In this document: one piece after another, positions 11,801 to 22,638 of the stretch
How positions within the stretch are numbered: the first letter of the stretch is position 1
Layout: the number at the start of each line of letters is the position of its first letter
Notes under the pieces: model-generated
Seen by the model: only the letters and a program-made list of their open reading frames with translations
Databases searched by the model: none
Told to the model about the DNA's origin: nothing
Made by a program: the position numbers and the translations under genes
NCBI RefSeq assembly: GCF_016859285.1
Contig: NC_053417.1
Location: 23,579,206-23,643,205, forward strand
Source of the DNA: Xiphias gladius
Lineage: Eukaryota > Chordata > Actinopteri > Istiophoriformes > Xiphiidae
Length of the DNA stretch: 64,000 bases
Reading direction: 5' to 3'

Positions 11801-14800
11801 CAAAGGGTGGTGATACCAAATTTTGATTTAGGGTTTTTCTGTTTACTGCACTTTGTATGAAGTTAAATGATACACTAAAACTATTCACCATTATTTTTAA
11901 AGCATCCTTACTTTACTTTTAGTATAGTACCTAGGGAAATCAGGTTTCTCTAATCCCCTACCCCAATTATGGAAACCAGATTTCTCCTTTACATGACATT
12001 TAACATTTGATGTTGTGGCAGCATTAGTGAAGTGTGTCTGTGCTTCTTACACTCTGCTCAGGTTGGGAATATAAGGCCTGTGGTAGTACCTTTTGTATGG
12101 AAAACACTTTGGAGCCAGGGCCACAAGTCTGAAACATTTCTAAGTATACAGCTGTTGCAGTGACATGGGGATCCTAAAATGCACAGATAGAATCAGGAGA
12201 CTTAGAGCTTCAAACAATGTATAATGTGTCTTGGTTATGTGAAGATTGAGTCCAGTACAGACCAAAACACACCTAAAGTAGCACTACCAAGGCCAGAGTG
12301 TCCCATGGGCGTAGGACGGTGTATTTTAAAGGGTTAAGGGATTAGTTTACTGGAGAAAGCTGACTGTAACCTGGTTACTTGGGTGCATGTAAACGCACTG
12401 AATGAAATTTAAATTCTCACCACATATGATGCAAATGTAAGAACCCTCTTGTGTCTCCCACAGGGCCACTGAGGGTCACTGAGCAGGTTAGGGTCATACT
12501 CTGCCACCTCTTCTATATCTAAAAACACACAAAAAAAACAAACAGTGTGTGTAATAACATGTGAGGTCAGTTAAAGAGTGAAGGAGCAGGTGTGTGTCTG
12601 TAAGATTTAATTTGAGACATACATGGGTCCTGTGCCACGCTGTTGTTCAGACGAGCCGGGTTGAAGTTCCTCTGCCCGTTGCCACGGAAACGGGACTGAG
12701 GGGTCTGAGTCGTGCAGCTCTCTGGCATGCCGCCGCTCTTCTGCCTCACCAAGGCATTGGTCGGATAAAGAAACTTAGCGTATGACACTGTCTGATGAGG
12801 AAAAACGAGACAGTCAATGACATTCAGATCAGGCAGATTTGTCTGAGTAATGCCAGGGTTTCTCTTTAAAGCACTATACACTCACTGAGCACTTTAATGG
12901 GAACACCTATACACCTGCTTATTCATGCAATTATCCAATCAGTCAAACACGTGGCAGCAGTTCAATGTTCACATCAAACATCAAAATGGGGAAAAAATCT
13001 GATCTCAGTGACTTTGACAGTGACATGACTGTTGGTGCCAGACGGGCTGGTTTAAGTGTTTCTGAAACTGCTGATCTCCTGGGATCAGCAGTCTCTAGAG
13101 TTTACTCAGAATGGTGCTAACACAAAAAACATCCAGTGAGCGGCAGTTCTGTGGACAGAAACGCTTTGTTGATGAGACAGTTCAGAGGAGAAAGGGCACA
13201 GGCTCACCAAAACTGAACAGTTGAAGAGTGGAAAAACATAGCCAAGTCTGATGAATCTGGATTTCTGCAGAGGCACGCAGATGGTAGGGTCCGAGTTTGG
13301 CATCAACAGCATGAATCCACGTACCCACCTGCCTTGTGACAACAGTCCAGGCCGGTGGTGGTGGTGTAATGGTGTGGGGAATGTTTTGTTGGCACACTTT
13401 GGGCCCCTAAATACCAATCAATCGTGGTTTGAATGCCACAGCCTATCTGGGCATTGTTGCAGACCATGTGCATCCCTTTATGGCCACAATTTACCATCTT
13501 CTAATGTCTACTTCCAGCATGATAATGCACCATGTCACAAAGCAAAAGTCGTCTCAAACTGGTTTCATGAACATGACAACGAGTTCAGTGTACTTCACAG
13601 CTTTCGGATGTGGTAGAACGGGAGATTGGCAAGGTGAATGTGCAGCTGACGAATTTGCAGAAGTGATGTGATGCAATAACATCAACATGGAGCAGAACCT
13701 CAAAGGAAATTTTCCAACATCTTGTCGAATCCATGCCACCAAGAACCGAGGCTGTTCTGTGAGCTGAGGGAGGCCCTACCCAGTATTAGCATGGTGTTCC
13801 TAATAAAGTGCTAGGTGAGTTATTATATATTAGATAGACTTTAACCTTGCCATAGGCGCCCAGCTCTAGTCCTTCCAAGGAGGGAAGCAGGTCCGCAGCC
13901 ACCACAGAGGACAGCCTTTGTCTTTGAGCCTCCAGCTTAGGATCACTGTTAAGAAAGAGTCACATTTATTTGTCATTTTCGACCAGATGCTGCACACACA
14001 CTGACCTTTTCGGAGGATGATATGGATCACACAGGAGGATGATGAAAACATGAAAGGGAGGAGTGGGTGCGCTCTACTTGGGATGGTGCTTTCTTTGTAC
14101 CTGAGGTGAGCACTCTCTCCATAGGGCAGCACTGAGAAAGCAGCATATAGCGACCGCTTGGCACAAATCAGCATGATCCTGCAGAACACAGCAAGTACAG
14201 GCAGACAAAACAGATGGTGTGTCAGTCTACAAGCAACAATGATAGTCACTGCTACTCAACAGCTACTGTACACATGATATTCATCAGTGCCGGAGCTGCA
14301 GTGACAGCGAAATCAGTCACAGGGCCACTTCGGTTTTGACCAATACCAAAGCTAAACAGCTATCAACAACAACCTAAAGCTTAAAGTGGAGGAGGGAAAT
14401 CTGAGACCTGGACGAGCCCAAGTTAGTGCCTCTCAAGAATTTCATTTACATTCGAGTCACAAAGATAAGTAGAGCTGAATGTTTAGTCAACCAACCTAAA
14501 ATTAATTGACAACTATTTTGATAATCAATTAACTGTTAAAATCCATTTTTAAGCACAAATTCTAAAAATTCTCTTGCTACAGCTTTCTTATTCCAAATGT
14601 GAATATTTTCTGGTTTTCTCAGTTTTCTATGATAATCAACAGGACATCTTTAGGTTCTGTACATGTTCTCATTATCAATTAATATGCTGATTATTTTCTC
14701 AATTAATCAATTTGTTGTTTGCTCTGTAAAATGAAATAGCTTTTATTGTTTGACCAACACTTTAAAAACCCAAAGATAGTCACTTTACTATAATGTAAGC

Positions 14801-16469
14801 CTGGAAAAGAGGCAAATATTCACATTGGAGAAACTGAAACCATCAAACTTTTGGTCATTATTCATGGAAAAATGACCAAATGGCAACCCAGGCACAAAGT
14901 GGGTGCTAAGAACTGGACTAGGTAAACACCAAGGGCAGGAAACTACCAAGACACAGTACACTTTTTTCACTAGAACTGACAAAAATGTGGATAAACTGAT
15001 TGCTCACAGTCTACATAACAGCACTACAACCAGTGAATACAACAATGCTTTTTGGGACTAATAAAACTGCACAAACACCAGGGGCTTCAGCTCCACACAA
15101 AACACCAATCAATAACCTACAGTCAGTAGTCTCTGCTGTGGACACTCAGCAGTAAACACCCAGGTCAGACCTTGAGGGAAGGGTATCAAATCTCTTTACA
15201 GGGGACAATATTGCAGCAAAGAATCGATTGGTGTTAATTAGCTTAGTTATATAACCTAGGTAGCTTTGCTTCACACAGGCAATGTGTGACTGCCTCAAAA
15301 GAAAAACAGAAAGCCACACCTTTGGGGCCCTACAACATTGTTTTGCACACACCAGCAGAAAACACATGACACATTGACACATAGGTGGATATGAATAGGA
15401 GGTTGTCTTAGATGTTAAAATGTGGAGGTGAAATTAAAAATGGGGAGACAAAAGTGGAGAAAAGAAAAATCCATATGACATGTTTTTGTCAGTGACTAGA
15501 CAGTAATCATTTTCCAGAAAACAGAATCCCGACAAATACATTACACCACTCTTGTTTTCTTCTCTTGGTTTTTTCTTAACAAACAACCAGCAGTGCGATA
15601 TTTCAGTCCAGTCTCGCGTTGGGGTTACCTCACTGTTGATGCAATAGACTGTTACATTTCAACACTGCACCTCTTTTGGCTTTTGCTAAGCTTCCAAGGG
15701 TGATTATATTCACTATTTCAATCGCCACTCGGCGGCTGTGCCACTGTTACTCGTCTGCAGGCCAAGCTATGTCTCTGCTGGAGTTAAGCAGCTTATTACA
15801 ATACAAGCGGGAGAAGTATAACACTGCTAGTGAAGGCCTATTTCAGAGTCTGAAATAAAACAGCCTTTGTTTTTTGAATTTTTCCGACAGGAAAAATTGG
15901 TATAGTAATTCATGTATTCCTTCACTGTATTTTGTGTGCAAATGTATTTGTATATGTAAATACATATTGGAGACTCACCTGCATCCTCTGGTATCATACT
16001 GCCTCATACTCTTGATGAAGTGGACTTTCTTTGGCACCTTGGGTCCAGGAGAACCAGAGACATTTCCCAACCTGAGCAGAGTGTAAGAAGCACAGAGACA
16101 CTTCACTAATGCTGTCACAACATCAACTAAACAAATACCTTCACATGATATATCTCCCTCTGCAATCCAGACTTTTAATAATATAAATCTCTTTATATTT
16201 GTTTGGAGGTAAGACCAAAGTACAGGGTCAAATCCAACCCTCCTTATAAAAGAGGGGCAAGATTTATTATGTTTACTCTCCAGACAAAACCTCACATAAT
16301 AAAGCTGTTAACTGATACAAGAGTTATCTTATTTTAAAGCAGGCAAGTGACTGTGATTTATATCAAATACAGCAATAATACGGGACACAAAGGAGTAGTG
16401 TTCACCAGAGGAAAACCCTATAGTAAATCTACAGTGAAATGTTAAAATATATGATATTGTGCTTACTAT

Positions 16470-16523
<54 letters not shown>

Positions 16524-17197
16524 TTACTATAAGAAAATGAAAGTGAATTCATCTGACAATAAATACTGATGGTTTCATTTTATGCGAAAGTCAGTAGCCT
16601 GATTCAAGGCCCGTGGTGATACCCCGGCCACCAACATGCTCACCTCTGCCGTGAATCCTGAGAACTAACGGCCGGGACCGGGCTCAGTGCGGCGGGCGTT
16701 GATCTGACACGGGAGCAGGGCTGGTGTCCGGTGGAGACAGGAGACAGAGGGGTGTCCGGGGTTAGCGTCTCAGCCGCACTGCCACCTTCCAAAAATACTT
16801 CGCTGGCCCCCACAGCACTTGCCCCGGCAGGTCCCGGAGACATTACCAAAGAAGGTCGGGTAGGGCTAACTACCCCCGGAAAACTGGAGGACGAGCCACT
16901 ACCGGCCGCGGCGGGTTCCGTCACCTGGGCGACCGGTCCTTGGCTATCCGCCGGCGGGGGCACGACCGCGGCGGCGCCGTCTCTGTCCGCGAGTCGGTGC
17001 TTCTCGGCGGCTTTTTGATCGGTACTTCCATCGTCAAGCTGACACTGGGGCCGCCCGTCGAGTGAGATATTGTTGAGGAACAACAGAGCCGCCTGCCTCC
17101 GTCTGGAGTCCCTCGCTTTCCTCCGGTGCTCCCGGTGTATCTTCGCCGGTTTACTACTACCGCCTGTGGACTGAAGACCGCAGACAGCAGTCGCCAT
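8874..17197 (-). CDS. cables2: CDK5 and ABL1 enzyme substrate 2 (Cables2), complete
   Basis: Cables proteins are cyclin-box adaptors that link CDKs (CDK2, CDK3, CDK5) to non-receptor tyrosine kinases such as Abl and restrain proliferation. Nine coding exons in transcript order: 17197-16644, 16071-15979, 14178-14101, 13945-13846, 12791-12623, 12518-12421, 11173-11067, 10889-10685 and 9014-8874 (TAG). All join in frame to 514 residues. The chosen start ([10 protein letters not shown]) is the first Cables-like ATG in the CpG-rich first exon. Landmarks are [59 protein letters not shown], then the cyclin box with [19 protein letters not shown] and [19 protein letters not shown], and the end [14 protein letters not shown]. 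The length suits CABLES2 (about 480 aa in human) better than CABLES1 (about 630), and human CABLES2 is a near neighbour of ADRM1. The last acceptor is ambiguous by one codon (9014 or 9017). Confidence 0.93.
11636..11936 (+). mobile_element. Tc1-like transposon fragment (3' part)
   Basis: Contains ATCACATGAAGAGACAGAAG, then ATGCTTGGAACAACCTACCT and a GGTGCTGTTTTAAAGGCAAA segment. These match the Tc1 transposase C-terminus (W-D-H-M-K-R-Q ... D-A-W-N-N-L-P) seen in the clearer copy at 39628-40141. Frameshifted and without a left end, so inactive. Lies in a cables2 intron. Confidence 0.75.
12879..13820 (+). mobile_element. Degraded Tc1/mariner-type DNA transposon with both ends
   Basis: The left end CACTCACTGAGCACTTTAAT and the right end (reverse complement ACTCACCTAGCACTTTATTA) form terminal inverted repeats, each flanked by TA (12877-12878 and 13821-13822), the Tc1/mariner target site. 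Inside, plus-strand translation gives transposase pieces including [12 protein letters not shown], the block around the second catalytic aspartate, and [13 protein letters not shown]. Internal deletions (for example before 13190 and near 13600) and frameshifts make it inactive. It fills almost the whole cables2 intron between exons 13945-13846 and 12791-12623. Confidence 0.85.
14475..14735 (-). repeat. Dispersed fish repeat, AGGGCTGCA family, copy 3
   Basis: Shares the AATTAATTGACAACTATTTT, CAAATGTGAATATTTTCTGG and GATTATTTTCTCAATTAATC words with the copies at 20867 and 44908. Non-coding, within a cables2 intron. Edges are approximate. Confidence 0.6.
16475..16523. repeat. (GATA)n microsatellite flanked by a 13-bp direct repeat
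   Basis: A dozen GATA units. The word TTACTATAAGAAA occurs immediately on each side (16463-16475 and 16524-16536). In the first cables2 intron. Confidence 0.9.
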
Positions 17198-17310
17198 TCT
17201 AGTTTGAAATGTGGCCGTTGAACGCGAAGGCAACGAGTGACCGGTACCAGAGCGTCGGCCCCGCCCACTCAACGTGCTGATTGGCTGTGATGTAAATATG
17301 CAAATTGTAA
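17198..17310 (-). promoter_or_regulatory. cables2: cables2 promoter: GC box, CCAAT box, octamer
   Basis: Directly upstream of the cables2 start on the minus strand there is a GC-box-like CCCCGCCC at 17259-17266, an inverted CCAAT box (ATTGG) at 17280-17284 and a consensus octamer ATGCAAAT at 17298-17305. The adjoining first exon (16644-17197) is visibly CpG-rich, as expected for a CpG-island promoter. Motifs are read directly; function is inferred. Confidence 0.5.
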
Positions 17311-17464
17311 TACGCTTATCTTGTAAATACTCGGAGGCCACTTGACACAGTTTTTTTTTTTTTTTTTTTTCCTTAGTCTTACCCTAATAATCCAAATATC
17401 TGATTTATTCTTTTCTTTCCAAATCCAAATGAATGTCTCAAATCTGATGAATGGTATCAAAATC

Positions 17465-17512
17465 CTTTATAAAGGGTTTACAAGTGGTAACTAATGGCTC
17501 TATTGATAAATA
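17465..17512. repeat. Solitary terminus related to the element at 18822-19295
   Basis: TTTATAAAGGGTTTACAAGT and the following GGTAACTAATGGCTCTATTG resemble the reverse complement of the right end of the 18822-19295 element. No partner end is obvious nearby. Confidence 0.4.
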
Positions 17513-18821
17513 GTCCTTACTGGGAAAAAGCACTGTTTCAAAACTAGTCAAATGACTATGGATAAGATCAGCCTAGAACTAACGCTTTAAGGAAAAGGTT
17601 CCTGTACAGGGTGGAGATTTAGTGGAATAATTCATTTATTTAGAGAATTTTATTAGAGAATCTCTGAATAAGTCTGCTTGTAAAAATCTGTTAAAGAAGT
17701 CCTAAGTCATAAATAGACTTAAGACTATACTGGGAAGTGTACTGTTCTACAGAGACTGTTTAGTCGTGAACATTAATTGCAGTGTGTATGCTGCTGTATT
17801 TTTACCTTGTTTTATTCTATTACCCTCATATGCAAGTTCATGTATTTATATATGCTCACACGCATACGCGTATGTATGTAATCTTATTTTTAATTTGCCT
17901 CTAATTTATATAATTGATATAATTTCATGAATTTGTCGTAGCTACTTTTTCCCTGCGGACCCAAGGAAGCGTAGCCGTTATATCAGTAAAAGCTCATTAG
18001 GATCCAAATAAATAATAAAAATAAGAATGAATATATTATTAATGTAAGGGTGTAGTAGTAAGGGGGAAAAGTGGAACTAAGTAGCTAGGGCCCCAACATG
18101 GGTAGGGCCCTCAAAAAGCTTGGAAATAAAAGATTGTTTTTATCTGCAATTTTGAAATTTCACAGTATTAGCATTCATAGTAAACTATTACTGTTTACTG
18201 AATAAATTCTTTGACAGATGATTTCTTGTATCTAAAACAATAGATCCAAAAGTCAGTCAGTCTGAGAGTGATAACAGCTTCTAATCCTGTGTTTTCAGTT
18301 TTACTACTCGGGCCACCTTTTTCTGTATTTACATGAATACCGCCTTTAGGGTTTCTCAAGTTTTATTATACTACTTCTATGTTGCAACAGTCTGGGCGAG
18401 AAGTTGATGGAAGCAAATAAAACATGATTCCTGTGACGTCTTACCATGTTGTCTTTGATTATGAGATACAGTAATCCTTTCGCAGTGTAGGACCAGAGTT
18501 GTCTTATGCCCTGGGTCGGATAAAGACCTAAAAAAACAACGACACTAATAATGTTCTATGATGTTGTAAAACATCGCAGTGAAAGTTTCACACAGTAATT
18601 ACGGTATGTTGAGAAAAGAAGGCTGAAATATACTGAGATTGTGCAGAGTGTCCTAAGTTCATTGTACAGGCTTCACTACTGATTCTCCCACTAATCAGTA
18701 CAGATGCGTGTGTGGAATTGCTTATTCAGTTATTGGTGCAGGCGTCACAGTGGATGTATTAAAGGAGGACGGAACACACTGAGGCCGCTTGTGCACAGGA
18801 CCCAGATTTTTGCTCTACACC

Positions 18822-19295
18822 ACTCATTAATGGTTATTAAATCATTTATTAGTGCTTTATACATCAGTTATAAGCCATTAATAAGGACTCTTATGGTTTG
18901 CAGGTTGCGAACAATCCCTTTGGTTAATTTTCATGTTTTTTATTTGGTAATAATGCAGTCATAAATTTTGGTTATCCATAAATAAATTCTCATGGGTTTC
19001 TCACTTTATAATAAGCTCTCAAGTCGGTGTTATTTATGAGTATTAATAGGTCATTAATAAAGGGTTTTTGTAAACAATATTTCATCCAGTCTTCTGTTGT
19101 ACCTTCAAACGGTCCATTTGAAGGCTCTTTCTGATGAATTTAATAAAAACTCATTTTGACAACTTTTCAACCACAAAGTTGTGCTTATCAATGGCTTATA
19201 GCTGATCTATAAAACATTTGTAAATTTAGTAAATGTAGTAACCATCAATAACCCATTAGTTGGTACTTACAAATCCTTTAGAAAGTGTCTTATCA
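18822..19295. mobile_element. Candidate non-autonomous element with imperfect terminal inverted repeats
   Basis: The left segment (18828-18890, with TTTATACATCAGTTATAAGC then CATTAATAAGG) is similar to the reverse complement of the right segment (19185-19262, with TTTATAGATCAGCTATAAGC then CATTGATAAG). The arms are about 65-80 bases and imperfect, and the interior has no coding capacity. The layout fits a MITE. Outer limits and target-site duplication are uncertain. Confidence 0.5.
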
Positions 19296-20866
19296 TAATG
19301 AGGAATCAAAAATGACTTTCACAAACAAATGAACATTGCGAGCTACACAAAGGTAATATTTACTATAACGCATTGCATCTGATTGTACTCGTGTTTCTAT
19401 TATTTTTTTCCACCTCCTGTGTTTCTGGCAGCATAAGAGATGCAGTTTATATCTATTATTAAAATTTCTCCTCCTCTAAATGGGTTCCATTAATTATGAT
19501 TGTCTTTTTTTTTTTTTAGAACAAAACAGTTTAATTGAACACAACCAACTCCAACTCTCTCTGATGTTTTCACATCAGAGAGTTTTCCTTTTGAGAAAAT
19601 GGCACCAGCTATTCTACCTATTTAGCATTTGTGAACGAATCAGCGTGTGATCAAAGAGGAGCCCCAACAAACAGCTCGGCTGCTTGTTCTCTCATTTTAC
19701 CACCGCAATAGGAGTTAATGGGACCGTTCGCGCAGGGTATTCATTTTTGCTTTCACACCCCATTGACGTGTAAACATGAGGCTTGAGTGGGTCTGTTTCT
19801 CCGAGACAGTCCCTGAAGTGTGAAAGCTTTTCCATCTCCTGTGTGGGATAGACTGATGGAAACCCCGCTCCTTATTTCCTTCACAGTTTTGAAGAATTAC
19901 AATGATAGGAGCGTGTCAAAGAGTCAATTTTGTATTAGGGAAAAGGTTCGTCCGCTGAGAGGTCACTGACCTCCGTGGATACAGTCGGTAGCGGTGACAA
20001 GTCCAGTGCTGCTAATCCACTGATCCTTTCAGTCCAGTCTCAGTCTAATCAATCAGGCAATCAACCAGTCTATCTATCTAGTTGTCTCTCAGTGTCTGTG
20101 TGTTCAAAGTGTCTTGTTTCTCTGTGTTAAAAAGGCAATCCCAGCAAAAGTCAGGTAATCACATTGCTCTTTATTGTAGCAACAACAACACAATGAAATT
20201 GTCTTCACCTTCTTGTTGACCCTTTTTTTTTTTCCTGCTCTGAACAGCAACAGTCTGGTGTGACCAGGTTAAGGCTTTTTGATTCTAGCTTTGTGTTTGT
20301 GTTTGAGGTACGGCCCCCCGCCCCACTCCTGCCACAGCAAGCTCATTTTATGGTTCACTGTGTGGTTTTTTCGTGATGGACTCAAACAGTTAGCACCATA
20401 ATCGAAGCCTCTCTGGCTTTGTTTCTGCAACAGGGGGCGGTAAAGGTGCTCCGCGGGCTTTACTGTTAACTTTACTGCTATCTGGGAAAAACCAGCTGAA
20501 TGGACAGTGTTTACAACAAAACTGTCATTTCTCAGTGACACAATTTCAAATTAACTTAAATGCACGTGGCTGGACTCTTTGCACCCCCACATACACCCAT
20601 ACACATGCTGGTATGTGAGCTCACACACACATACACACAGACACGCAAACAGTCACAGACACACACACAGTTAAGAAATTTTCCTCTTCTATAGAAAAAC
20701 AACCCTGATAAAGTATGGAAGGGCTTTATTTTATGGGTCCATAAATCCCTAATACATTTCTAGAAAGGTTCCTGGAAGGAAATTTGTATTTTAGAGCCAA
20801 TTATATGTACTGTATATTACTGACAATAATAAATTGGTAAACTACTAAATAATCAATTCCAATTAG

Positions 20867-21140
20867 GGCTGCATCCAACAATCATTTTCATTATTGATTT
20901 ATCTGGAGATTATATATATATTTTTTTGTGATGTTTCATAGACTTTTTTCGAAGTCTATGAAACATCACAAAATTGTAAAACAATTTCACTGAGCTGAAG
21001 GAAAAGTCACGAAACCCCCAAATATTCAGTTTATAATGATATATGACAAATCTTTTCTTTTGACGGGTGGAAATCTGCAGGTATTTTGAATTTTTATCAT
21101 AAAAGTAGTTGCAGATTATTTTTCTGTCGATCTACCCTAG
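20867..21140 (+). repeat. Dispersed fish repeat, AGGGCTGCA family, copy 4
   Basis: Starts AGGGCTGCATCCAACAATCA and runs through ATTGATTTATCTGGAGATTA to GCAGATTATTTTTCTGTCGA. It contains the perfect hairpin at 20924-20973. Confidence 0.6.
20924..20973. repeat. Perfect 22-bp inverted repeat with 6-base loop
   Basis: Arm 20924-20945 (ending TTTCATAGACTT) is exactly mirrored by 20952-20973 (starting AAGTCTATGAAA). The loop is TTTTCG. Confidence 0.9.
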
Positions 21141-22580
21141 ACTCTTTTTGTCAGCTGAACAGGCAGAAATGTGCAACTTGTCTACGGGCAGGTATGCAAT
21201 TTAACATTTATGGAGAATAAAGTTTCCAAGAATCAGTGAATGATGGATAAACTTTTTCTTGAACTTAAATGGAGCAGTTATTTTGACGAAATCAACAACT
21301 GCTGTTAAATCTAACGCATTTAACTAATCAGTGGTCAAAATTTGCCCCCATTTTCATTCCAAAGGACATATTTCTTTCTAGGAAGCTTTTGAGGAAAATA
21401 TAAGGAAATAACGGACCGGTAAAATAAAGTGTTACCAAAAGTACCACATGCCTGTACCATCAACAATATCAAAGCTATTCTGTTAGGGGTCTGGATTCTG
21501 CAGCTAATTCTATTTTTACATTTTTCAGACAACACAGTATGGATACAGTACAATTACAGACAGTGCTGTCCCTCTGTAACTTCCACGTCATTGTACAGTT
21601 TAATTTACATGGAAATGAATGTCTGTCCTGTTGCCTTTGCTGTGTAAGCTGGGTACAGTATGAAAATACAACTGTCGAAAGTCCTATCTGTAGAATACAT
21701 CCTGCCAATGTAATGGAAATCATAATGTAGCTATTGTTCAGTACATACACATTCTGGAGGAAGGTGCATCTGGCTAGAATAATAGTGATGGCATGTCCCA
21801 AAATCAACAGATTGCTTGTAAACACACACAAATCTCTTTTTTTTTTGTTCAAGCTTACCTCAAAAAACAAATATAGTACCAAAGGAATTTTGTAAATCCC
21901 ACGAACAGCATGGAAATGCTTGAAGCCTTGTCACAAATAATCACATTTTCAACTGTTTTTACATTCAACTCAAATGTTGCTTTTGAACTGCCCTTCACAT
22001 TTGAAGCAGCATTTCCAGAGACCCCTTCAACATGAATGAATAACTATGGAAAATTATGATTACGATGATCTGTGGTACCTGTGTTGTATTTATTGTAGAC
22101 TGTGTTTAAAATGACAGTGCCCATCTTTAAACGCCTCCCCTCCAAATCTTGTTCAGTGATGTTTCATTTCTAGCTGCCATAAGTAATCATGCATGTTGAA
22201 GGCTGGCCTCTGCTGTCGACCCGCCTTGAGAGGACGTGCTGAAGCAACGTCACTGGGGAGGACTTTCCGCCTCTGATTGATAATCACACAGCTCCACTTC
22301 TCTGCCTGCCTGTGCTCCTCTCTAAGTACGCTGGACAGCGAGCTTTGCCGCTGACCTCAACCTCTTCCTGTACCACATCCTGACCTGAGAAAATGATACA
22401 GAAACTAAAATATGCACCATCATCAGACAACATCACAGGATTTTTCCTTTGTAAAAAATAAAGACGCCACACTCCGTCCCTTTCTGTGCCCGTTTGTCTC
22501 CACATCCTGACAGTACAGCGAGCGATCAAGTAGGTGTGGAGCTGAAACAGACTGCTCAGTGAGAGTCATCCGCCTGCCAT

Positions 22581-22586
22581 TTTATT
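22581..22586 (-). terminator. xkr7: Candidate xkr7 poly(A) signal AATAAA
   Basis: TTTATT on the plus strand reads AATAAA on the minus strand, about 53 bases after the xkr7 stop codon. This would give a very short 3' UTR. A more distal TTTATT near 22087 is also possible. Confidence 0.35.
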
Positions 22587-22638
22587 TAAGGCAGGATGAC
22601 CACATGGCAGCGAGCTGAGTCACAGCGCCTTCAGCACG

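Larger units (their letters stand above)
17311..22580. other. Spacer between cables2 and xkr7: repeats, no gene recognised
   Basis: AT-rich sequence with poly-T tracts (17349-17372, 19507-19520, 20223-20233), an inverted-repeat element near 18822-19295, and an AGGGCTGCA-family repeat near 20867. Short open frames occur on both strands, but none shows a protein family or splice-linked continuation that I recognise. Confidence 0.6.

Noticed and set aside
13106-13417. Minus-strand open frames over the cables2 intron
   Set aside because: They are antisense to transposase remnants of the Tc1-like element.
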